64,000 bases of DNA, from positions 31,150,501 to 31,214,500 of the forward strand of contig NC_080559.1 in NCBI RefSeq assembly GCF_030253575.1, written 5' to 3'. The notes under the pieces are model-generated. The model saw only the letters and a list, made by a program, of their open reading frames with translations. It searched no databases and was not told where the DNA came from. Source of the DNA: Rhododendron vialii (lineage: Eukaryota; Streptophyta; Magnoliopsida; Ericales; Ericaceae). A program made the translations under genes and the position numbers. Positions 1-13,439 of the stretch are shown piece by piece; the first letter of the stretch is position 1, and each line of letters opens with the position of its first letter.

Positions 1-1802
1 CTACAGCAGATCTGTACCCGCTATATGTTGGGTCATCAGAAGCCTGGTAAGTAAGAATTTTTGAAGGGATCCTCTCATATTTAACATTTTCCAAGTACTC
101 ATTTACACAGCCTGTGGAAAAGCTTGTACGTATTATGATGGGTATCATAATTCATAGCTAGTGCACAGATATCAACATAACTTGAATTCAAAGGAAGCAA
201 GTAAAACTTCTAACCTTCCAAGGATGTAGCAACACCCTTAAAATTTTTCACAACCAATTTGTGCAAATCCTCGCCTGCCCAAATCGGGTAGATACAGATA
301 TTTACACCTAGACAAATACCAGCTCCAACTGCAATTAGCAGCAATCGAGATATAGCAGTTTTGAAAAAACTTGAAGACCCCGATACCAGCACAATACAGT
401 AAGTCAATAAAAACACCCGGAATCCGTATTCGTATTGCTTCATTGCCGGGTACAGTTTCACATAGCTTGCAAGAAATCCTACAACCCCAATATGGTGCAT
501 CAGTTTGTATACTATTCACAACAGTCAAGGTTAATATCCATAAATGGGTATTGATAGATTTAACAGCTTGCACTTTACCTGCACCAAAGATGCTTAACAC
601 AATAAAAACTTCTTGGTATTCTCCAGCCAACTCAGTTAGTTCAGCAATGCCCAGAGCAAGTGCTCCAGCCGATAATGTCCCCAGAGCACGGTTAAATCCT
701 TTGTTAAGTGTTGCTCCTAAATAATCAAAATCTCCACCAATAAGCTCAGCAGAATCACAGAAACAACCGATCATCAACCTTAACAGAATCAAAAACTGAT
801 TGAACAATAAAAAGCTGCTCAGGCTGCATTCACTAAAAAAGCCAACTTTTTGGAATCTTTTCGTCTCTAGTGATTTTCTTTCATAATTTTTCTACTTCTC
901 CGATCCTTCTTGTATCATATGGGCCGGATAAACACAGAAGGTTTTACCAGAAGCTTTAAAAAAACACTAAATAAAAGGAAACAATAGTATTTAGCTTGTC
1001 CCATCTTTGGGGGCCCTTTTCCAATGTTTAACGCAGAAAATCCTGAAAAGTAACAAAATCTCCACGATAACCAACAAAACAAAACAAAACTTCACCAAAC
1101 ACAGATTTCCAAAAAAAACAATACTGATTCTTTTTTCTTTTCTAATGGTTAACGTAGACAAACGGGAACAGTTAGAAAATCTTCACCATAAGCTAAAAAC
1201 AAACGGACGGAGGATAATATGTTAATAATTCTAAACAAGTTAAGATATCATATATATCTCACGGGTACTAATAACCTTCACAGATATCAATACACTTTTT
1301 TCAGAAATCTATGCACTCATATATCAAAAAAAAAAAAAAATCTTTGAGAAAAGCACTTTGACTCGACCTCAATCCCAAATTCGCAATCAATCAGTTTGAC
1401 TCGACCTCAATTTCACAAAACAAACGCACGACACTCAAATTTGAGCATTAATCTAATCATACCGATGCTAAACTCGAATACCACAACGACTGTCAGTATC
1501 GCCCAGATTGAATACTGACTAATCTCCTTCAAGGGTTCTTTGAAGAAAATCAGAATCGATACAAGGGCCAAAGCCAGGCCCATTTTGGCTGCGAATACAA
1601 CCTTTCTCGGATCAGAACGGCCCATTTCGTACGCCTTGATCGACCATTCTCGCACATTGGTGCATAAAGCGGTGAACTTTTCGCGAACTGAACGGGACCG
1701 GGGCGCGTCATCGCCGCCGTCCGATCGGCCGATCCCCAGCTCCGAGTAGTCTTTTCTGGAGAGTAGTTTTTCTGCAAAGCTGTGCCTTAGTGTTCCTGCC
1801 AT
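1..1802 (-). CDS. Aluminium-activated malate transporter (ALMT) family anion channel, 5' part (gene cut by left window edge)
   Basis: Membrane anion channel of the ALMT family, which carries malate or other anions across the plasma membrane or tonoplast. Four exons can be read on the minus strand: 1802-1463 (start codon 1802-1800), 716-579, 478-215 and 111 to beyond position 1. All junctions are GT-AG and the frame is continuous with phase 1 throughout. The first exon has a hydrophilic N-terminus and then the first membrane segments ([18 protein letters not shown], then [18 protein letters not shown]). Exon 2 has the family's [14 protein letters not shown] motif, exon 3 has [21 protein letters not shown], and exon 4 has [19 protein letters not shown]. 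The charged N-terminal extension resembles the ALMT4/5/6/9 (tonoplast) branch, which is inference. The C-terminal half lies outside the window. No lesion was seen in the part present. Confidence 0.9.
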
Positions 1803-1868
1803 TTCTTTTTAAACTTTATCGAACTAGTGTCACGGAGAAGAATGTGGATAGAAGAGGATTGCATCTAC

Positions 1869-1913
<45 letters not shown>

Positions 1914-2440
1914 GGGTAACCGAACCAGCCATGTTTGATTAGTTTTGAATAGACTGGTCGCTGGCAGCTTCTGATTTCTGTGTATTTGGATACATACATG
2001 TATACCGTATACGTATGTATACGACTCCAGGAGATGAATCCTCTATGCCAATGTTTTGAATTGGGAGAGACAGCCATGAACGGTATCTTCCATTTGTTGC
2101 AATCAATGTGTTGGGATGTATTTTTAAATTCTTATCGGCAAGGATTGCTAAGTAAATTTGAACCATTGATTATACTAATGGACAATCCCGATATGGACTT
2201 CATCTGGTCTAAATCATTGAATTGGAGTGGATCCGGACCCACAACTTCACAATGTGAGTGGGGGCTATTATTAATTGCTCTCAGAGCACTGCCACGTAAT
2301 GCTCCAAAGGCTTACATATTTTATGCGGGGTCCGCTATCAAGTGTGTGACTTCCCACGCTAATGAGTGATAAAAAAAGGATCCGTGGAGCGTCACGCGAA
2401 GCTGTTTCGAGAACACAGAATTATCACTCGTGAGTGAGGG
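1803..2440. other. ALMT 5' leader/promoter region with GA microsatellite
   Basis: Upstream of the ALMT start codon on the minus strand. A (GA)n run of about 40 bases lies at 1869-1909 and would be a CT tract in the ALMT leader or promoter. I see no coding evidence in the remainder; the long plus-strand open frame here (about 1980-2369) has no recognisable motif. Confidence 0.5.
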
Positions 2441-3400
2441 GAGATAGAGAATGACTTCTGCACGGAACTGTGGAGAAGCCATTGTCCACCACGCCAATCA
2501 AAACAAGCCAACTTAGCACCAAACTCAGGAAATCAGCCTATCCTTTCCACTGCTCAACAGTTTGGTGCAAAACGCCACCGTTTTCCTTCCTTTTTTTGGT
2601 ATTGCAAAAATGGGCATGATTTTGCAGGATCCATTTCGAATAGCACAAAGATGACTCAAAATACAAATTATTCTTATAATATTTTTTTTATGAGTTTTTA
2701 AAAAAATTAACTCAATCCGATATCGATAAGGGATGTTTCAGAATTCGTAAGGCGCCGTACGAATTTTGAAACAATCCTTACCTATATCGGATTGAGCTAA
2801 TTTTTTTCAGGAACTCATAAAAAAATATTTTAAGAATAATAACTTAATGTTTGAATTATCTTTATACGACCCGTAATGAGCCCCACAAAAATCAAAAAAT
2901 CATTACCATTTAATGGGTACCAAACAAGGAATATACTGCTTCAATTTTTTTTTTTGCAGGGCTCGTTACAAGTTGTACAGAGATAATTCAAACCGCAAGT
3001 TATTCTTAAAATATTTTGTAATGAGTTCCTGAAAAAATTTAGCTCAATCCGATATCGGTAAGGGTTGTTTTAGAATTCATAGGGCACTCTACGAAGTCTG
3101 AAACACTCTACGAATTTCTGAAATAGTTCTTACCGATATCGGATTAAGTTAATTTTTTTTAGAAACTCATAAAAAATATTATAAGAATAACTTGTATTTT
3201 AAATTATATTTGTGATATTCGAAATAGATCCCACAAAATCATGCCTATTTATTCAACGCCAAAAAAGGGAAGGAAAACGGTTGAGGAGTGGAAAGGGTGG
3301 ACGGACGACTTCCTGGGTTTGGCGCTGAGTTGGCTTGTTTTGATTGGCTTGGTTGACAATGGCTTTTACACGGAAGTTATTTTCGGGGAGATATTATTAT
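2440..3400. mobile_element. Composite foldback element (nested inverted repeats)
   Basis: The sequence from about 2455 to 2715 is the imperfect reverse complement of about 3125 to 3390; both arms share GCCAATCAAAACAAGCCAAC and CCGTTTTCCTTCC blocks. Each arm also contains its own smaller hairpin: the motif CAATCCGATATCG(A/G)TAAGG and its reverse complement alternate four times (about 2712, 2785, 3046 and 3133). A weaker match (TCCGTGGAG) may extend the ends to about 2380 and 3495. No coding capacity. It looks like a non-autonomous TIR or foldback transposon. I could not find a convincing target-site duplication, so the superfamily is unassigned. Confidence 0.75.
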
Positions 3401-4670
3401 GCGGTGGGCCATATGTTTCCAAGTCAAAAGCTGTTCATAGGTCCGTGGAATATATGCAAGGGAAGAAAAGCGGACTCCACGGAAAGAGAGTTTATAAATG
3501 TAAGTGCGAATTTACTGCGTGTAACTTATTTTTTAGAAAATCATATTTGGACAAAAATGCTCTAAAAAAATTGGTCAAATATATTCATATTTTTATTATA
3601 TACAACCACAAATATATAACCATATCTAAAACATAACCCATAGCCCACATTTCCCTCCATATTCTCTATCAGAGAATCATTTTCATTTTCTTCCTTCCAT
3701 TTCCATGTTCACCACCACCATTGGTGCTGCAACCAAGCTCCAGGAGCTCCCACCTCCCACCATAAAAATCAGTCCACCTCTGCCTCCTAACTCTGACCTC
3801 CTACCTCTTTAACTCTCAATGGAAACCTCTATTGTTTCCTCTCCCTCCATTGGTAAAGAAGTTGTCTTGGACCCAACAAATGAGAGCAACGTGCATTTTG
3901 ATTGGGGATTGGAAGGCTGTGCAATGGAAATGAAAGTTGACAAGGAAGAGGTAGCCGTGGATGTTGTAGTTTCGGAGCCAAGACAGCAGCAAGAAGTAAC
4001 CATCATTCCTCCATTTTTAACCTAGTTCTGTCCTGACATTGTCAGATTCTAAAATTTAAAATTCTACCTAAATTTCAAACTCCAGAGTTTGAATATTGTA
4101 GATAATATATCATATTCTACAATTTGAAATTATGCTAAAATTTCAAACTCTAGAGTTCGAATATTGTAGACAATATATCATATTCTACCAAAAGTTGTAT
4201 TAAATGCCCAGAGGTTTAATACCATTCAGATTTTAATATTTGAAAACCTTCAAACAATTCAAGTTCTAGTATCCAAAATTCTGTACTAACATTTTTTAGG
4301 ATGGTGGGTCTGTCGTGGACTTAGGGATGGTGGGTTTTAGGATGGTGGGTCTGTCGTGGACTTAGGGATGGTGGGTCTACCGTCGTGGTGGTGCTGCTGT
4401 TATTCTCGGTTCCTTCCACCTGCTGTTGGGTGGCGGTGGTTGTTTGACAGTGGAGGTGGTAGTGGTTCGACAGTGGAGGAGATGATCTGCTGTGCGACGG
4501 TGCTGTGGTGTGGTGGTGGTGTTGGTGTTCAAACAGAGACAACGGGTAGAGAGGGAGGAGAAAGGGGAATGGTGGTGGGGCTTGGGGTTTCAAAATGGGG
4601 AGGAAGAGAAAAGAACGGGGGAGAAAATAATTGGGGAGAGAAGGTTTCAAAATTTCCGGCCAAAATAATT
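3401..4670. other. Intergenic stretch with short tandem duplications; no assigned gene
   Basis: Contains a 68-bp period direct duplication (4071-4130 and 4139-4188, around AATTTCAAACTC) and a 41-bp period duplication at 4300-4374 (GATGGTGGGTCTGTCGTGG). A 68-codon plus-strand ORF at 3819-4025 has coding-like, non-repetitive composition, but I do not recognise it and it has no visible neighbouring exons. The minus-strand frame over 4321-4770 is low-complexity His/Pro/Ser/Thr sequence and runs into the adjacent transposon, so I do not call it a gene. Confidence 0.5.
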
Positions 4671-5078
4671 GAGTACTGCTATGGGTACCGACGGTACCCA
4701 TAGGGAAAATGCACCGACGGCCACCCGACGGCCGTCTCCGGTCACCGGACGGCCGATCCGAGCCGTCCAAAAATTTTAAAAAATAAAACCGAGTGGCCTT
4801 ACGCGAGAATCAATGGCATCCGAGGTGTGTAGGGTACTTGATCCGAGCACCCATTTTTCGTGTATATTTGTATATACGTGTATATACACGAAAAAGGGGT
4901 ACTCGGATCAAGTACCCTACACACCTCGGATGCCATTGATTCTCGCGTAAGGCCACTCGGTTTTATTTTTTAAAATTTTTGGACGGCTCGGATCGGCCGT
5001 CCGGTGACCGGAGACGGCCGTCCGGTGGCCGTCGGTGCATTTTCCCTATGGGTACCGTCGGTACCAATAGGATTTCTG
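4671..5078. mobile_element. Near-perfect palindromic MITE, Mutator-like (9-bp TSD)
   Basis: A 408-bp element made almost entirely of two arms of about 190 bp, joined at a TATATACGTGTATATA-type centre near 4880. The arms include TGGACGGCTCGGATCGGCCG-type and CCGAGTGGCCTTACGCG-type blocks with very few mismatches. It is flanked by identical 9-bp direct repeats AAAATAATT (4662-4670 and 5079-5087). A 9-bp duplication plus long terminal inverted repeats is the signature of non-autonomous Mutator-like elements. The arms are nearly identical, so the insertion is probably young. A relative lies at the right edge of the window (from about 63800). A transcript would fold into a long hairpin and could feed small-RNA pathways; that is inference. 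Confidence 0.88.
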
Positions 5079-5087
5079 AAAATAATT

Positions 5088-6228
5088 TGCTGGGGTAGGA
5101 AATGGTAATTTTGGAAGATCATGGGTATTTTTGAAGTTGTATGTAGCAAATTCTTATAAGATTTGGGTGAATCATTTGATATCGTAATAATTTTGTTTGC
5201 GTGTTTATTGATGTCCGATCAACTATTGTCATGAGCACCGGTGATGCAAAAGTAATAGAGGATTGTGATCAAAAGGCGAGTTGAACCTTTTCACTCTTTA
5301 TACTCGCCGGCCACCGCAATTCAGTTACTTTGAATTTCTTGGGGTACTTTGAGCAATGCAAACTCTGCTAAATGAGCTCTCAAAGCCGATACATGGCCAG
5401 CAGCCACAACCTAAGTCACATAATCAACATGTGGAAACAGTAGCGTGAGGGTTAAAGCATCATGAAACATATCCTGAACTACTAAAATCCGTGAGCAAGC
5501 ATAGAGTGAGAATTAAAAGCAGGGGAGCATTATGTGACTAAGGCTGCAACCCCACATTCTGGTGTTCTCCAATGCAATGCCCAAACCTGAAAAGTGACCA
5601 AATCGGACCGAGCTCCACTCCAGTTACATCCCCTCGAGTTTGGTCCAGTTTTGAACTCCTCCATCCAAGCACCAAAATAATCCCATACGATGACAGAAAC
5701 TGCATATACTGTTTTTTTTCCCTTTGAACAGAGTCCATTTTCATCAAATCCCGTTTGGAGAAGTTCTGACCAATGTGGTGGGTCTATAATGACCCAAACT
5801 GGAAGGTGAAATTGAACTGCAGCTCAGTCCGGTCAAATCTGCCTTCAAATTGCATCACTATAGGACTCCGGCAAGAAATCCTCAACAGCAAAGTCAGTTT
5901 GATCAAACGAAATTGGACACAAAAAGCTTTTTTGGCCATTAAACACCAAGGCTAGCTCATACACAACTAATCTACGGAAGGGAAACAGACGAAGAACCAA
6001 TAAGTAATCACAAACACCATGGTTGAAGCCTTGAGCATAGCCGGAATATAATCCAATCTAGCAAGAAACCAAACGGGAAAAATCCAAGCAAAATTTTTAA
6101 CCAAGTGATTTTGGAATCCAAACAAAATTTAATAGTGTGCGCTACCAATAATAGTTCAAAACAAGTAAAGCAGAAAAATTCAGACTCAATACGCAAACGC
6201 ATCCCCACATACATGTATGAGCATAAAC
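5088..6228. other. eL13 3' UTR and downstream flank
   Basis: Lies downstream of the eL13 stop codon. Scattered identity to the flank of the second eL13 copy (for example GTGTTCTCCAATGC at about 5561 and again near 9127) shows that the duplicated block begins near 5366. No independent gene was seen. Confidence 0.6.
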
Positions 6229-7516
6229 TCACTTCTTCTCTTCCTTCTCAGCCTCAGCGGCCTTCTTCAACCTGGCACCAACATGACGCTTGTTGGTCCG
6301 CTCAATACGCAGCTTGTCGTAGGCCTTGAATGATTTCATCTCATTTGTAACCTTGACAAGCTCCACGGTCGGCTTCTCACGAACAATAGGCAAGTAGGCT
6401 CCTTGAACTTGGGTAGCAGTAGCCAGTTCCTCGGGTGCAGAATCACCAGCCTGCAATGAAGGAGTTAATCCGTGTCCAGGAATAATTGAATATCGAAAAC
6501 GTTTTGAGTGTTGTTTGGTAAACCAGTTAGTACTATACCTTGAATTTGCGAGCACGTCTTGGGAAGACAACCAATTTCGCCTTATATGTCTTCAGCCTCT
6601 GGACATTAGTCTGGAGACCCTCCAGTGAACGGTTCCTGCGGCGATGATCAACAGATATGCCGATGGTTGGGGCAAGCTTTTTCGGAATACCTGCTGCCTG
6701 AAATGTAGACAAGGGAAGCAAGTAATGCATCCGTTACAGAGAATTTAGATTCAGAAGCATTCCAACAATTGTCAAGTTGGTCAAAATGCCAACTAAACTA
6801 GCTTCTCTCTTAAAGTCATCAGGGCTTTAGTTTTCAAGATGAACAGGGTCCATACTTCTATGTCAAGCCCGACAAAATGCAACAATTCATGGTCGCCCAA
6901 AAATAATTAGCTGTTAACAGACAAACACTTCCGCCTCTACCTATGCTGAGCAATGCAAACTTTATCCTACACAGCATGCGTACATATCCTATCGGTAAGT
7001 AGCTAGGTAGTGAACAAGACCCATAATGTCCTTACGTCCTTCAATACAAGAACAAGAAAAGGTCATATGTCTAACGAGAAAGGCAAACGGCACTATGATA
7101 GGTAGGGATAGAAAAAATTGACCTGAAGCTCCTCAAGAGAAAATCCCCTGCCAGCCCTTAGCTTCATATTGTACTTCAACGTCTGCCCATGGACAATGGG
7201 GCGAAGAGGTCCAGCTGTAGGCCGTGGGAAAATCTTCACGGCCTTCTTTTGTCTTGCTGAAAATGAAATACATAAAGACCATCATCGCAACAGTCAGTGG
7301 TAACAAAATTAAATTTCCGCAATTGTCAAATTTTACTTATAAATTTCACAACTAAATCATTGGCTTTTTCTTCTTCTTTGAGTTTTAAAGGCCCGAAATA
7401 TACTTACCAAGTCTTCTCCTGGTTTTGCGTGCTGGCTGGTTAAACCAGGTCTTCACATAGTTTTGCCAGTGCTTTTTGAAGTGCCCATTGGGTATGACAT
7501 TGTTATGCTTCACCAT
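6229..7516 (-). CDS. RPL13: 60S ribosomal protein eL13 (RPL13/BBC1)
   Basis: Structural protein of the large cytosolic ribosomal subunit. Coding exons are 7516-7408, 7256-7123, 6697-6539 and 6450-6229 (stop TGA). They are joined by GT-AG introns with an unbroken frame and give about 207 residues, the usual length for plant eL13. Residues 1-36 contain [17 protein letters not shown]. The next exon carries the basic stretch [16 protein letters not shown] and [14 protein letters not shown]. Exon 3 holds [17 protein letters not shown], and the last exon holds [20 protein letters not shown] with a charged Lys/Glu tail. The start is the conserved MVKHNN, three codons after a splice acceptor that ends a leader intron. 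The gene appears intact. A decayed tandem copy follows at 9.0-12.4 kb. Confidence 0.96.
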
Positions 7517-8600
7517 GATTTACCTGTTAAGTTAGAAAATGGGTGAGAAACAAAACCCACCAACAGAAAGCCAAATTCTGTCAAGAGTGATCAAACCAAG
7601 CACAATCACAGGGGAAAATCATAAACTGCATTACTGCAATATGCACAACAAATGTGTGGCAAAGATTAAGGGTAACTGCTCAAAAAAGGTTGTAAAATAG
7701 ACTCGTGTTGCAACCATTCACTAGTGCTAAAAAATAAAACACATCCCTTCATGAAATTTCACCAAACCTACCCCCAAAAAGAGGACCGCAACAGAAAATA
7801 AAATAAAATCGATGATGACACCTATCAGTCCTAAATGGAAGGTTGAAGGCATATTTCGGACACAATAGGAAGAAAGTGTGCTTTACATGCTAATCCTGAC
7901 CTCTGTTTGATGAAAGCATTGAAGTTAAAGACGAACTCCTAAACAATCAACTTATAAGTGAATTTTCTTGGCCCCAGCAAACATGTCGGGAAAAAAAAAA
8001 CAGCAAAAAAACCCTTAACCACAGTTCCTAGCAACGACATGGCAGCACTTCACTGATAAAATTTACTACCACGGAAGCCACACAGAACTGGTGAAAGGTT
8101 CAGTCAAACCCCAAGTACAAAAAACAATAGCACCGGAAAAATGACCTTTCTGGAGTCATTCAGAGGCCAGTGCAAGAGAAAACTGAGGAAAATACAAAGC
8201 ACATGATATCATCTAAAGAGAAAATGACTTGAACAAAATAAACTCGGAATATTGCAATATACAAAGGATAATGATGAAAGAACTACAAATCCCATTTCAT
8301 GAGCACAACAGAATTACTCATAAGATACGTATGAGAGAAAGAACATTGAATCAACAAAGCCACTACATAGAATGATATAGAGAGCAGAAAGCTAACCGAT
8401 CAAAAGTCCTAACCTAGCCAATTACCAGCTAACACTTCAAATCGATGGCCTACGAAGCCACTGCTTCAGGCCCACAAAAGATGTTAAAAAGAAGGAGATA
8501 GACGATGAGAGAGAGAGACGAACACAGAGATGGAGAGAGAGAGGTACCCGTTCAATTCAGATTTGGGCCGCTGCAGGTTGCACACAAAACCCTAGCTTGC
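7517..8600 (-). promoter_or_regulatory. eL13 leader exon, long 5'-UTR intron and telo-box
   Basis: An acceptor (AACAG followed by GTAAATCATGG) lies directly before the eL13 start codon. A plausible donor (GGGTACCTCTC, minus strand) lies at about 8548, which implies a 5'-UTR intron of about 1.0 kb after a CT-rich leader exon. The motif AAAACCCTAG at 8586-8595 is a telo-box, an element known to be enriched in promoters and leaders of plant ribosomal-protein genes. The transcription start and exact leader boundary are inferred. Confidence 0.65.
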
Positions 8601-9059
8601 CAGTAAGCTGGATATATAATTACATATCATGAAAATTACACATAAAACCTTATAACTTTATTTATGTTACAAATTGCTCCCTTACTTGTACTCTTTTTCA
8701 GTTCAAAGCCAGAATTATAACTCAAAACACAAATTCACCCTGCGTATATCCTACTCAACTTCTCTAATGCCCCCTGCAAGATCTAAATTTTCAGTTACCA
8801 GTTACCACATCTCATGTCGAAACAAAACCCTATTTATTGTGCACAAAATGCAAAAAGTTAACGATATGGAATAATGTTTTCATGTACTTAGGTATATCGA
8901 ATCATAACTACGTGGGGTTGGCCTAATGGTCAAGGCTTGAGATTTGCGAGGGTGACGTAACAAAAAAAGCCTTTTTTTTTTTGATAGGCATAACAAAAAA
9001 GGTTTGAGCAGTTAATTGGAGTCAGCTTGTGATAAGTAAACGCACCAAAAAAAATAAAA

Positions 9060-9060
<1 letters not shown>
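8601..9060. other. Intergenic stretch with a possible SINE fragment
   Basis: Mostly AT-rich sequence without a gene. At about 8910-9000 the text TGGCCTAATGG matches a tRNA-type A-box and is followed by a poly-T/poly-A-rich stretch. This could be a short SINE fragment, but I could not identify a B-box or target duplication. Confidence 0.3.
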
Positions 9061-12400
<3,340 letters not shown>

Positions 12401-13439
12401 ATGAAACTCAAACTAAAAAAAAAACCCCATAACTACAAGTCATCTATACTACTCGCGATGTCTATCTCGTCTAAGCTAACATCTTGTCATTTGAAAGTCG
12501 TATTTTTTTCCAGAAAACCAACACAGCATTACGAAGAAACATACATAATTCATTATTAAATTGATAGATTTAGTACAAGAAGATTGGGGTGAAAAGAAAG
12601 ATCTGAGAGTACTCACAACGTCAGTAGCAATCTGAGCAGAACCACAGAAGAAATGGCCTACGGTGTCTGTGTACGGTTTATTAGCAGGGAGGGGGAGGCC
12701 ACAGATAGAAAACCCTTGGTGGATGGTCTAGGGCAGCTTGGGTTTGCTCTTGAGATTGAGCCTTTAGAGAACCAAGGAACAAATCTCATAACAAAAGAAA
12801 TAGAAATTGAGATGTAAAGCTTTTCCATTTCACTAAACTTCATTTACATTTTCCAGTCCAATGAAACACAAAGTAGAAATATGCCGCCTTCTCAACCACA
12901 TTTCGTCGACAAAGAATCTTGTTCGGCTGTGCCTCTCCACATTTTGGTTCTACACAAGCCCTTTTATTTTCTCTTGCTCAGTACCCTACATGCCACATGG
13001 GAATTAGAATGAACTGGGTTCACACCCATTAAAATCTTAAACTCTGTCACATTGGTATTGTCCACATTAGTACTGTATCAAACTGTCTTACATGAAAAGG
13101 CTGAAAGCTAAAGGACAGTGGCTCCTAGAAATTCAATCCAACAACTTCAGAAAGATGTGTCAGTATCCTTACAAGAAAGGCAAATACCACAGAAAATCGT
13201 TGCGTTTAGGGGAGAGCAACTTGATTCAAACTACTCAGCTGCATAAATTATGCACAAACTGCTGCTCTCAGAAATATGTGCACAAAGCGCTGCTCTCAGA
13301 AAGTTCTACCACCAAAATAACAGTTTCAGTATCAGTAGATACTCTTGTCAATTTAGGTATTAAGCCTCCGGAGGTCCAATGGATAATCTTCAGCAGTAAT
13401 ACTCAGCAAGGTAGAAGTACCACCAATCAATTAGGCACC
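12401..13439. other. Intergenic stretch between the eL13 pseudogene and the 3' end of the PPR gene
   Basis: No gene recognised. The part nearest 13440 is probably 3' UTR of the minus-strand PPR gene. Small open frames at 12658-12843 and 13092-13457 show no family motif. Confidence 0.4.

Noticed and set aside
1980-2369. 129-codon plus-strand frame near the ALMT promoter
   Set aside because: No recognisable domain, low-quality start region and no neighbouring exons.
3241-3636. 131-codon plus-strand frame
   Set aside because: Its first half is the right arm of the foldback at 2440-3400 and the rest is AT-rich; no family resemblance.
4321-4770. 149-codon minus-strand open frame, His/Pro/Ser/Thr-rich
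   Set aside because: Low-complexity composition, a tandem 41-bp repeat inside it, and its N-terminal part lies in the transposon at 4671-5078.
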